Of a stretch of 7,085 nucleotides of DNA, positions 1-5,951 are shown one piece after another (within the stretch, counting starts at the first letter, position 1; each line of letters starts with the position of its first letter). The notes under the pieces were generated by a model. The model was given only the letters and a program-made list of their open reading frames with translations. It was not told the DNA's origin and searched no databases. The position numbers and the translations under genes are program-made. The DNA comes from Nitriliruptoraceae bacterium (lineage in GTDB: Bacteria > Actinomycetota > Nitriliruptoria > Nitriliruptorales > Nitriliruptoraceae), in NCBI GenBank assembly GCA_007117945.1, contig SKTN01000232.1, positions 1-7,085 of the forward strand. The letters run 5' to 3'.

Positions 1-1548
1 AGCGCCGTGGACACCGCCGCCCCCGACGCGCCCGGCACCGGCACGGACGGCGACGGTGCGGAACCCACCTTCACCGTCTACCGCAACGTCCGCGACCTCG
101 ACGACGGCAGCACCGAGGTGGCGTGGTCCGATCTGTGTCGTGGCCCCCACGTGCCCTCCACGGAGCGCATCCCCGCCTTCGCGCTGCTGCGCAGCGCCGG
201 CGCCTACTGGCGTGGTCGCGAGGACCAGCCCATGCTGCAGCGCATCTACGGCACCGCCTGGGAGTCGAAGAAGGCGCTCACGGCCCACCTCGAGCTCCTC
301 GAGGAGGCCAAGAAGCGCGACCACCGCAAGCTCGGCCGCGACCTCGAGCTCACCCACCACCCCGATGAGCTCGGGCCGGGGCTGTCGATCTTCCTGCCCA
401 ACGGCGCCCTGGTCCGCAAGCAGATGGAGGACTGGATCCGCGACGAGACCCTCAAGCGCGGCTACCAGCCCGTCTACACCCCGCACATCGCCAAGGAGGA
501 CCTGTGGCGGATCTCGGGGCACCTCGAGAACTACGGGGAGCTGATGTACCCGGGCATGGAGCTCGACGACGCCGGCGCGGCTTACCGGCTCAAGCCCATG
601 AACTGCCCCTTCCACATCCTGGCCTTCACCTCCCGGACCCGCTCCTACCGCGAGCTGCCGCTCAGGATCTCCGAGCTCGGCACGGTCTACCGCTACGAGC
701 GTTCCGGGGTGGTCAACGGGATGCTGCGGGCACGCGGGTTCACCCAGGACGACTCCCACATCTTCTGCCGCGGGGATCAGGTGGTCGACGAGGTGGTGGG
801 CTGCATCGAGTTCGCCCGTGATCTCTACGCCGCCTTCGGGCTGGGGGAACCCTCCCGGGTGGCGGTCTCGACCCGGCCCGACACCAAGTCGATCGGCACC
901 GACGAGCAGTGGGATCACGCGGAGAAGGCCCTGATGGCCGCCGCCGAGCGGTCCGGGTACGCCTACCAGATCGACGCCGGTGAGGGTGCGTTCTACGGCC
1001 CCAAGATCGACATCCACGCCCGGGACGCGATCGGCCGGGAGTGGCAGCTCACCACGATCCAGGTCGACTTCAACCTCCCCGAGCGCTTCGACATCAGCTA
1101 CGTCGGCGACGACGGTGAGCGCCACCAGCCCTTCATGGTCCACCGGGCGTTGTTCGGCTCCATCGAGCGGTTCTTCGCCGTGATGGTCGAGTCCTTCAAC
1201 GGTGCCTTCCCGACCTGGCTCGCCCCGGAGCAGGTCCGGGTGCTGCCCGTGGCCAGCGAGTTCGACGGCTACGCCACCGAGGTGGCCGGTGCGCTGCGTG
1301 CCGCCGGCGTCCGGGTGCACGTGGACGTCGCCGACGCGACGCTCGGCAACCGCATCCGTGCAGCCCAGACCAGCAAGATCCCCTACAGCCTGATCGTCGG
1401 CGGCAGCGAGGCCGAGGCCCGCACCGTCGCGGTCCGCCCGTACCACGGCGACCAGCGCAAGGACGTCCACCTCGATGCCTTCGTGGCCGAGGTGACCGAG
1501 GAGATCGCCACCAAGGGGCTCGCAGGAGCCACCGAGGACAGGGGGTAG
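1..1548 (+). CDS. thrS: Threonine--tRNA ligase, 5'-truncated by the window edge
   Basis: Class II synthetase that activates threonine with ATP and charges tRNA-Thr in the cytoplasm. The frame is open at base 1. The first recognisable block is the C-terminal half of the SAD editing domain (DLCRGPH, bases 130-150), so the TGS domain and the HxxxH half of the editing site lie upstream. The catalytic core follows. The three zinc/threonine ligands are the Cys of MNCP (604-606), the His of DDSHIFC (757-759) and the His of VHRALFG (1141-1143). Motif 2 is RYERSG (691-708), and the motif 3 Arg is at 1168-1170. An HGTP anticodon-binding domain runs from about 1235 to the end. A Gly/Asp/Pro/Ala-rich linker (about 10-69) sits inside the editing domain. 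About 515 residues are visible; full-length enzymes have about 640-690. The GTG at 7 is in frame but unlikely to be the true start, because it would leave half an editing domain. Confidence 0.97.
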   Translation, partial: SAVDTAAPDAPGTGTDGDGAEPTFTVYRNVRDLDDGSTEVAWSDLCRGPHVPSTERIPAFALLRSAGAYWRGREDQPMLQRIYGTAWESKKALTAHLELLEEAKKRDHRKLGRDLELTHHPDELGPGLSIFLPNGALVRKQMEDWIRDETLKRGYQPVYTPHIAKEDLWRISGHLENYGELMYPGMELDDAGAAYRLKPMNCPFHILAFTSRTRSYRELPLRISELGTVYRYERSGVVNGMLRARGFTQDDSHIFCRGDQVVDEVVGCIEFARDLYAAFGLGEPSRVAVSTRPDTKSIGTDEQWDHAEKALMAAAERSGYAYQIDAGEGAFYGPKIDIHARDAIGREWQLTTIQVDFNLPERFDISYVGDDGERHQPFMVHRALFGSIERFFAVMVESFNGAFPTWLAPEQVRVLPVASEFDGYATEVAGALRAAGVRVHVDVADATLGNRIRAAQTSKIPYSLIVGGSEAEARTVAVRPYHGDQRKDVHLDAFVAEVTEEIATKGLAGATEDRG

Positions 1549-1550
1549 GA

Positions 1551-2294
1551 GTGACCGCCCGCGCCCCGAGCTACCACGACCTGGCCGGCTGGTACGACGC
1601 GCTCTACGACGCCCGCGGGAAGGACTACGACCGCGAGGCCCGTGCCCTGCTCGAGCTCGCGGGCAGCCGGGGCGTGGCGGTGACCAGCCTGCTGGACGTG
1701 GCCTGTGGGACCGGCCGCCACCTGGCGAGCTTCGCCGGGCGGGTGGACGAGGTGGCAGGTTCCGACGGCTCGGCGGACATGCTGACCATCGCCGCCGCCC
1801 GGCTCGGGCCCGAGGTCCTCCTCCACGAGGCCGACCTGCGGGACTTCGACCTCGGCCGGACCTTCGACGTGGTGACCTGCCTGTTCAGCTCCATCGGCCA
1901 CGTCGAGGACGCCGAGGAACTGGACGCGGCGGTGGCCGCGATGGCCCGTCACGTGGCGCCGGGGGGCATGCTGCTGGTCGAGCCGTGGCTCACCCCCGAG
2001 CAGGTCCGTGAGGACGGGGTGCGCGACATCGTCACCGCGGAACAACAGGACGGGGTCATCGCGCGGGTGGCGAGCTCGCGACGCGAAGGCGGGGTCCTCG
2101 CCCTGTCCTTCGCGTGGGCCGTGGCCACACCCGGGGGTGTGGCCACCCTCGAGGAACACCTGCGCATGCCGCTGTTCACCGCCGACCGCTACGTGGCCGC
2201 CGTCGACCGTGCGGGCCTCGCAGGGGAGTGGCTCGACCACCTCGACGGTCTGGCCGCCGGCCGCGGGCTGCTCCTCGGGAGACGGCAGCCATGA
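1551..2294 (+). CDS. SAM-dependent methyltransferase, DesVI/TylM1-like
   Basis: A 247-residue class I methyltransferase with a Rossmann fold. Motif I is LLDVACGTGRHL (47-58), followed by an acidic ribose-binding stretch SDGS (71-74) and the block TFDVVTCLFSSIGHV (104-118). The N-terminus (YDALYDARGKDYDREA, 15-30) and the APGGMLLVEPW block (136-146) resemble the family of DesVI and TylM1, which dimethylate the amine of TDP-amino sugars. H117 in SSIGH may be the active-site histidine of that family (inference). No sugar-biosynthesis gene is near, so the substrate is unknown; another small amine or a lipid head group is equally possible. The GTG start lies 2 nt after the thrS stop, with AGGGGG (1540-1545) 5 nt before it, which suggests co-transcription and coupled translation. 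A perfect 12-bp inverted repeat lies inside the gene at 2121-2146. The mycobacterial order has no such gene between thrS and the HIT gene. Confidence 0.9.
   Translation: MTARAPSYHDLAGWYDALYDARGKDYDREARALLELAGSRGVAVTSLLDVACGTGRHLASFAGRVDEVAGSDGSADMLTIAAARLGPEVLLHEADLRDFDLGRTFDVVTCLFSSIGHVEDAEELDAAVAAMARHVAPGGMLLVEPWLTPEQVREDGVRDIVTAEQQDGVIARVASSRREGGVLALSFAWAVATPGGVATLEEHLRMPLFTADRYVAAVDRAGLAGEWLDHLDGLAAGRGLLLGRRQP
2121..2146. repeat. Perfect 12-bp inverted repeat with 2-nt spacer inside the methyltransferase gene
   Basis: The left arm GTGGCCACACCC (2121-2132) and right arm GGGTGTGGCCAC (2135-2146) are exact reverse complements separated by GG. Each arm also contains the self-complementary octamer GTGGCCAC. 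In RNA this could fold as an 11-bp stem with a CGGG loop. It encodes residues 191-199 (VATPGGVAT), probably a strand-turn-strand of the methyltransferase. No T-run follows, so a classical terminator is not supported. Confidence 0.85.
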
Positions 2295-2863
2295 CCGGTG
2301 ACGAGGAGCATGTCGGCGAGGTCGCCCGGGATACCCGCAGCGACCAGCCCGGTGTCGGGATCGAGGGTCTGCAGCGCCTGTGGGCGCCCTGGCGCTTCGG
2401 CTACATCGCGGGCGCCGACCCGATCGACGGCTGTCCCTTCTGCGTGCTGCCGGAGCGCAGCCCCGACCGCGACCGGGAGTCGCTGATCCTGCACCGCGGC
2501 ACCCACGCCTACGTGATCTTCAACGCCTACCCCTACAACCCGGGCCACCTGATGGTGGTGCCCTACGCCCACGCCGCCGATCTCGAGCACCTCGAGGCCG
2601 AGGCGGCCGCCGAGGTCTTCGCCCTGGGGCGGGACGCCGTCGGGGTGCTCAAGCAGCGCATCGGCGCCCAGGGGATCAACCTCGGGATGAACCTCGGGGG
2701 CGTCGCCGGTGCCGGCATCACCGACCACCTGCATCTGCACGCGGTCCCGCGGTGGGGTGGCGACACCAACTTCATGTCCGTCATCGGGGCGGCACGGGTG
2801 CTGCCGAAGGCCCTGGAGGAGCTGTACGACGAGCTCCTGCCGGGTTTCGAGGCGCGCCGCTGA
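2291..2863 (+). CDS. HIT-family hydrolase/phosphorylase, Ap4A-phosphorylase-like (Rv2613c type)
   Basis: A 190-residue histidine-triad protein. The catalytic motif is HLHLHAV (146-152), whose middle His (H148) would be the nucleotidylated residue by family rule. Upstream is the conserved nucleotide-binding block YPYNPGHLMVVPY (80-92), and downstream PRWGGDTNFM (153-162). The N-terminal LQRLWAPWRFGYI (27-39) and the HIT-PRWGGD arrangement match the M. tuberculosis protein Rv2613c, characterised as a diadenosine tetraphosphate phosphorylase. A CPFC pair (C48, C51) could bind zinc with histidines, as in other HIT proteins; I do not recall this pair in Rv2613c. The first 25 or so residues are acidic and probably flexible. 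The start ATG overlaps the methyltransferase stop (ATGA), with GGGAG at 2277-2281, 9 nt upstream. Likely role: degrading Ap4A, a side product of synthetases such as the one encoded upstream. Substrate is inferred from homology and context. Confidence 0.92.
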   Translation: MTGDEEHVGEVARDTRSDQPGVGIEGLQRLWAPWRFGYIAGADPIDGCPFCVLPERSPDRDRESLILHRGTHAYVIFNAYPYNPGHLMVVPYAHAADLEHLEAEAAAEVFALGRDAVGVLKQRIGAQGINLGMNLGGVAGAGITDHLHLHAVPRWGGDTNFMSVIGAARVLPKALEELYDELLPGFEARR

Positions 2864-2903
2864 GGTCGGGGTGAGGCTCCGGCGAGGGCCCTGCCGCGCT
2901 GTG

Positions 2904-2915
2904 TAGCCTAAGGGG
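2904..2915 (+). promoter_or_regulatory. Candidate promoter -10 region before pgsA
   Basis: TAGCCT (2904-2909), followed by AAGGGG, fits the TAnnnT -10 pattern of actinobacterial housekeeping promoters. It lies in the only gap between the HIT gene and pgsA, and its last base is 36 nt before the GTG. Starting 6-8 nt downstream would give a leader of about 29 nt. No convincing -35 is visible at 17-18 nt spacing. A near-identical element occurs at 5910-5921 with the same geometry. Confidence 0.45.
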
Positions 2916-2944
2916 TCGTCCCGTCCCCGCTCCCGTAGGTCGCC

Positions 2945-3661
2945 GTGGCGCTGCGTTCGCGTTTCCCCGCCGCCGTCGACGCCGTCACGGCGCCGATGGG
3001 CCGTGGCCTCGGGCGCACCGGGGTCAGCCCGAACGTGCTCACCACCCTCGGGCTGCTGCTGACCGCCGCGGCCGCGGTGCTGGTGGCCGTTGGGCAGTAC
3101 CGCACCGCAGGCCTCGTGCTCGTTGCGGGCGGCATGATGGACGTCCTCGACGGCTCCGTCGCGCGCGCCACGGAGCGCTCCACACCCTTCGGCGGGTTCT
3201 ACGACTCCGTCAGCGACCGGGTCTCCGACGGGCTGATCCTGGCCGGCATCGCGTGGGCGGTGGCCGAGGAACCGCGCCTGCTGGCGCTCGCACTGGTCGC
3301 CCTGGTGGCGGCGGGTCTCACCAGCTACGTGCGGGCGAAGGCGGAGGCCATCGACCTGGACTGCTCCGTGGGGATCCTGGAGCGGGCGGAGCGCGCCATC
3401 GCCCTGATGGCCGCGCTGCTGTTCCACCCGTGGTTGTTCGAGCCGGTGCTGTGGCTGCTGGCGGTGGGCGGGGTCGTGACCGTGGTGCAGCGCGTCCACC
3501 ACGTGTGGTGCCAGATCGACCGGGATGTGCCCGAGGAGCTGCTCGCCCTGGCCCTGCACGACCGGGCGTGGAGCCGGGCCTTCAAGGCCGCCGCACGGCG
3601 GTTCTACGGTGAGCGCAACTTCGACGGCGCCGTGGGTGGGCGCCCCGACCCGACCCCGTGA
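2945..3661 (+). CDS. pgsA: CDP-alcohol phosphatidyltransferase, phosphatidylinositol-phosphate synthase type
   Basis: A 238-residue integral membrane enzyme. It is expected to join CDP-diacylglycerol and inositol 1-phosphate to make phosphatidylinositol phosphate, the entry to phosphatidylinositol and PIMs. The CDP-alcohol phosphotransferase signature is complete: D66-x2-D69-G70-x2-A73-R74, then G83-x3-D87-x3-D91, the metal-binding aspartates. Hydrophobic segments lie at about 31-50, 54-65, 96-108, 111-127, 150-162 and 167-182. SYVRAKAEA (127-135) and ILERAER (144-150) correspond to SYIKARAEA and FIERPER in mycobacterial PgsA1, the basic inositol-phosphate-binding area, and favour this substrate over glycerol phosphate. 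Oddity: about 50 residues follow VQRVHHVW (181-188), longer than the tail in M. tuberculosis, including a basic helix-like stretch at 208-224. The GTG start is weakly supported by AGG at 2937-2939 but matches the N-terminal length of the mycobacterial protein. The stop overlaps the next gene (GTGA). Confidence 0.92.
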   Translation: MALRSRFPAAVDAVTAPMGRGLGRTGVSPNVLTTLGLLLTAAAAVLVAVGQYRTAGLVLVAGGMMDVLDGSVARATERSTPFGGFYDSVSDRVSDGLILAGIAWAVAEEPRLLALALVALVAAGLTSYVRAKAEAIDLDCSVGILERAERAIALMAALLFHPWLFEPVLWLLAVGGVVTVVQRVHHVWCQIDRDVPEELLALALHDRAWSRAFKAAARRFYGERNFDGAVGGRPDPTP

Positions 3662-4695
3662 GTGCCGGCGGTCCCGTCGGTGCCGGCGACCCTGTCGGCG
3701 ACCTGCCGCCGGCCGACCCGCCGAGCCTGCGGCAACGCGCGGCCTACCTGCGCTACCTCGCCGCCTGGGAGACCGCGGCCCACGCCCCCGAGCCCCTCGC
3801 CCGGCGGTTGCCGGCGCAGCTCGGTCGTGCCTGGTATCTGGCCGCACCCGTGGCGCAGCGTCGCCAGGTGCGAGCCAACCTGGCGCGGATCCGTGGGGAT
3901 GCCGACGAGCGCGAGCTGACCCGCCTGGTCCGCGAGGCCTACGTCCACTACGCCCGGTACTGGTTGGACGCCTTCCGCCTCCACCGCATGGACGGCGAGG
4001 CCGTGGTGGCCGCCTCCACCGCCGAGGGTCTGCACCACGTCGACGCGGTGCGCGACGCCGGTCGCGGTGGCATCTTCGCCACCGCCCACCTCGGCTCCTG
4101 GGACGTCGGTGCCTTCTTCACCACCCAGCGACGCTGGGGCATGGTGGTGGTCGCCGAGGTGGTCGAGCCCCGCGCCCTGTTCGACCGGTTCGTACGGCTA
4201 CGGGAGCAGGCGGGCATCGGGGTGATCCCCCTGGTGCGCGGGGGCGACGTGCTCGGGCGTCTCGAGCGCGCCGTGCGCGAGGACGGCGCCCTGGCCACGC
4301 TGCTCGCCGACCGGGACCTCACGCGGCACGGGCCGATCGTGGAGTTCTTCGGCGAGCCCTGCCGGTTGCCGGCGGGACCCGCTGCTCTGGCCCGCCGCAC
4401 CGGCCTGCCCGTGCACGTCGGTGCGTTCCTGGCCGCCGGCGACGGCTTCCACGGCGTCGTCCACCCACCGATCGACGTTGCCCACCTCGACGTGCTCGAT
4501 GGCACCCAGGCCGTCGCTCACGAGCTGGAGCGCCTGATCGGGCGGTTCCCCACCCAGTGGCACGTGTTCGTGCGCAACTGGCTGGCCGACCGCGAACCCG
4601 ACCACCCCGTGGTCGCGGCCTGGCGGGGCGGGCGGGACTGGCGCGCCCTGGCCCGTGCGGAGCGGGCCGGGCGTGACGGCGAGGGGGCAGCGTGA
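3658..4695 (+). CDS. patA: Phosphatidylinositol mannoside acyltransferase, PatA-like (LPLAT/HtrB family)
   Basis: A 345-residue acyltransferase of the lysophospholipid acyltransferase/LpxL-HtrB superfamily, expected to transfer a fatty acyl chain from acyl-CoA to the mannose of PIM1/PIM2 at the inner leaflet. The HX4D motif is present as H144-LGSW-D149. A second conserved region runs LLADRDLTRHG (215-225), then FFGEP (230-234) and PAGPAALARRTGLPV (238-252), matching the actinobacterial PatA pattern. The first 22 or so residues are a Gly/Ala/Pro-rich, probably disordered lead with a 6-residue tandem repeat. M. tuberculosis Rv2611c is about 316 residues, so the extra length is mostly at the ends. 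The GTG overlaps the pgsA stop and no other ATG or GTG precedes the conserved part, so this start is well constrained although no strong Shine-Dalgarno is seen. The position between pgsA and pimA supports PIM acylation over a role in lipid A, a lipid that actinobacteria lack. Confidence 0.9.
   Translation: MSAGGPVGAGDPVGDLPPADPPSLRQRAAYLRYLAAWETAAHAPEPLARRLPAQLGRAWYLAAPVAQRRQVRANLARIRGDADERELTRLVREAYVHYARYWLDAFRLHRMDGEAVVAASTAEGLHHVDAVRDAGRGGIFATAHLGSWDVGAFFTTQRRWGMVVVAEVVEPRALFDRFVRLREQAGIGVIPLVRGGDVLGRLERAVREDGALATLLADRDLTRHGPIVEFFGEPCRLPAGPAALARRTGLPVHVGAFLAAGDGFHGVVHPPIDVAHLDVLDGTQAVAHELERLIGRFPTQWHVFVRNWLADREPDHPVVAAWRGGRDWRALARAERAGRDGEGAA
3662..3697 (+). repeat. 18-bp in-frame tandem duplication at the 5' end of the acyltransferase gene
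   Basis: Two adjacent 18-bp units (3662-3679 and 3680-3697), both beginning GTGCCGGCG and ending GTCG, match at 15 of 18 positions. They encode two related hexapeptides, SAGGPV and GAGDPV. The period is a multiple of three, so the frame is kept. This suggests slippage duplication in a tolerant N-terminal lead. Confidence 0.75.
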
Positions 4696-5855
4696 GGATC
4701 GCCCTGGTCAGCCCCTACGACCTCGGCGTCCCCGGTGGGGTGCAGTCCCACGTGCGTCACCTCGCCGCGGCGCTGCTCGCCGCCGGTGACGAGGTGGTGC
4801 TGCTCGGGTCGGGGGAGCGGGGCGTGCGCCGTGGCGTCGCCGCGACGCCGGAGGCGCCGGGCGTCGCCGCCGAGGTGACCGTGGGCACGACCAGGGGGGT
4901 GGCCTTCAACGGCGCCGTGGCACCGATCGCCCTGGGCCCGGCGGCGGGGGCTCGCACCGTCCGCGTACTGCGGGCGCTGGCGCCCGATGTGGTCCATGTC
5001 CACGAGCCTCTGGTGCCCACCGTGGGGCCCGCGGCGGTGCTGGGTGCGCCCGCACCCGTGGTGGTGACCCTGCACGCCTGGTCCGACACCGACCGCGCCT
5101 ACCGGCTGGTGCGGCCGCTGGGCCGCCGGTTGCTGGCCCGTGCCGGTGCGGCGCTGGCGGTCAGCCCCGCGGCCGCCAGCTACCACGCCGGCGCCCTCGG
5201 GGTGGCCGAGGATCGCCTCGCGGTCGTACCCAACGGGGTGGACGTGGCGCGTTTCGCCGCCGCCCGGGCGCAGGTGGCCGCCGCACCGCCGGGGGACACC
5301 CCGCCCTCGGTGGTGTTCGTGGGACGCCTCGAGCCGCGCAAAGGTGTCCTGGTCCTCGCCCGGGCGTACCGGGAACTGCTCAGGACCCACCCGGATGTCC
5401 ACCTGACGGTGATCGGGGACGGTCCGCAGCGCGGGGAGCTCGTCGACCTGCTGTCGGGTGTGCCGACCGGTCAGGTCGAGCTCGCGGGGCGGGTGGAGGG
5501 CGGGCGCCTGGCGACGGCGCTCGCAGCTGCGGACGTGGCCGTGGCGCCGGCACTCGGCGGCGAGTCCTTCGGGATCGTCCTGCTGGAGGCGATGGCCGCC
5601 GGCACGGCGGTGGTGGCGTCCTCGATCCCCGGCTACCGGGGGGTGGTGACCGACGGCGTGGACGGCCTGCTGGTCCCGCCGGGTGAGGTGACGGGGCTCG
5701 CGCGTGCCCTGGCCGCGCTGCTCGACGAGCCGGCTCGCCGTGCCCGGATGGTCGCAGCGGGGACCGCGACCGCGGAGCGGCACGACTGGCCGGTGGTGGC
5801 GCGCTCCCTGCGGGCGCACTACCTCTCGGCCACCGCTGACGGCGTGCGGTCCTGA
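4692..5855 (+). CDS. pimA: GDP-mannose:phosphatidylinositol alpha-mannosyltransferase (GT4, GT-B fold)
   Basis: A 387-residue GT4 enzyme expected to transfer mannose from GDP-mannose to the 2-position of the inositol of phosphatidylinositol, the committed step of PIM synthesis at the cytoplasmic membrane face. The N-terminus (MRIALVSPYD, then VPGGVQSHV at 13-21) aligns without gaps to M. tuberculosis PimA. Q18 and H128 (TLH) fall at the places of its Q18 and catalytic H118. HVHEP (102-106) and PNGVD (180-184) are also conserved. Donor-site residues are R212 and K217 in GRLEPRKG. The EX7E motif is E291-SFGIVLL-E299 inside GGESFGIVLLEAMAAGTAVVAS. The lysine cluster of mycobacterial PimA that contacts the membrane is replaced by scattered arginines (R88, R91, R94). 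The GTG overlaps the acyltransferase stop, with GAGGGGG (4681-4687) 4 nt upstream. Length is close to the 378 residues of the M. tuberculosis enzyme. A related GT4 such as PimB' is a less likely alternative. Confidence 0.92.
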   Translation: MRIALVSPYDLGVPGGVQSHVRHLAAALLAAGDEVVLLGSGERGVRRGVAATPEAPGVAAEVTVGTTRGVAFNGAVAPIALGPAAGARTVRVLRALAPDVVHVHEPLVPTVGPAAVLGAPAPVVVTLHAWSDTDRAYRLVRPLGRRLLARAGAALAVSPAAASYHAGALGVAEDRLAVVPNGVDVARFAAARAQVAAAPPGDTPPSVVFVGRLEPRKGVLVLARAYRELLRTHPDVHLTVIGDGPQRGELVDLLSGVPTGQVELAGRVEGGRLATALAAADVAVAPALGGESFGIVLLEAMAAGTAVVASSIPGYRGVVTDGVDGLLVPPGEVTGLARALAALLDEPARRARMVAAGTATAERHDWPVVARSLRAHYLSATADGVRS

Positions 5856-5909
5856 GCCGACCGGGCCGGCGGTGAGCACCACCTCCGCGGTCCTCGGGCC
5901 CGCGCGGCG

Positions 5910-5921
5910 TAGGCTCAGGGG
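5910..5921 (+). promoter_or_regulatory. Candidate promoter -10 region before the DUF3048 lipoprotein gene
   Basis: TAGGCT (5910-5915), followed by CAGGGG, is a TAnnnT-type -10 box in the 96-nt gap after pimA. Its last base is 37 nt from the ATG at 5952. It matches the element at 2904-2915 at 10 of 12 positions, with the same context and distance to the start codon. No clear -35 is recognisable. Confidence 0.48.
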
Positions 5922-5923
5922 CG

Positions 5924-5942
5924 GCCGGACGGCGGAGCCGGC
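5924..5942 (+). other. Possible short 5' leader hairpin before the lipoprotein gene
   Basis: GCCGG (5924-5928) and CCGGC (5938-5942) could pair as a 5-bp GC stem with a 9-nt loop holding GGCGGAG, the only Shine-Dalgarno-like sequence before the ATG at 5952. Stems this short are common by chance in such GC-rich DNA. Confidence 0.2.
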
Positions 5943-5951
5943 ACCGACGCG

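Noticed and set aside
7..1548. GTG at base 7 as the true start of a short ThrRS lacking most of the editing domain
   Set aside because: The frame stays open to base 1, and the second half of the SAD editing domain (DLCRGPH) is intact. A half domain makes no structural sense, so the gene almost certainly continues upstream of the window.
2880..2896. CGGC/GCCG inverted repeat after the HIT gene as a terminator
   Set aside because: The stem is only 4 bp with a 9-nt loop and no T-run follows; this is expected by chance at this base composition.
3482..3510. GTGGTG / CACCAC / GTGGTG set in pgsA that could form alternative hairpins
   Set aside because: The arms are 6 bp, lie in coding sequence for the conserved VQRVHHVW block, and such short GC-rich repeats are common here.
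2189..3847. Long minus-strand open frame (about 550 codons) opposite the HIT gene and pgsA
   Set aside because: Same reasons: low-complexity composition, no motif, and complete overlap with two genes carrying catalytic signatures.
3525..4676. Second plus-strand frame of 383 codons overlapping the acyltransferase gene
   Set aside because: The product is an Arg/Pro/Ala-rich shadow with no domain, while the overlapping frame from 3658 holds the HX4D acyltransferase motif.
5885..5907. CCGCG/CGCGG inverted repeat after pimA as a terminator
   Set aside because: Five-bp arms with a 13-nt loop and no T-run; it also lies just upstream of the promoter-like box, so its role cannot be supported.
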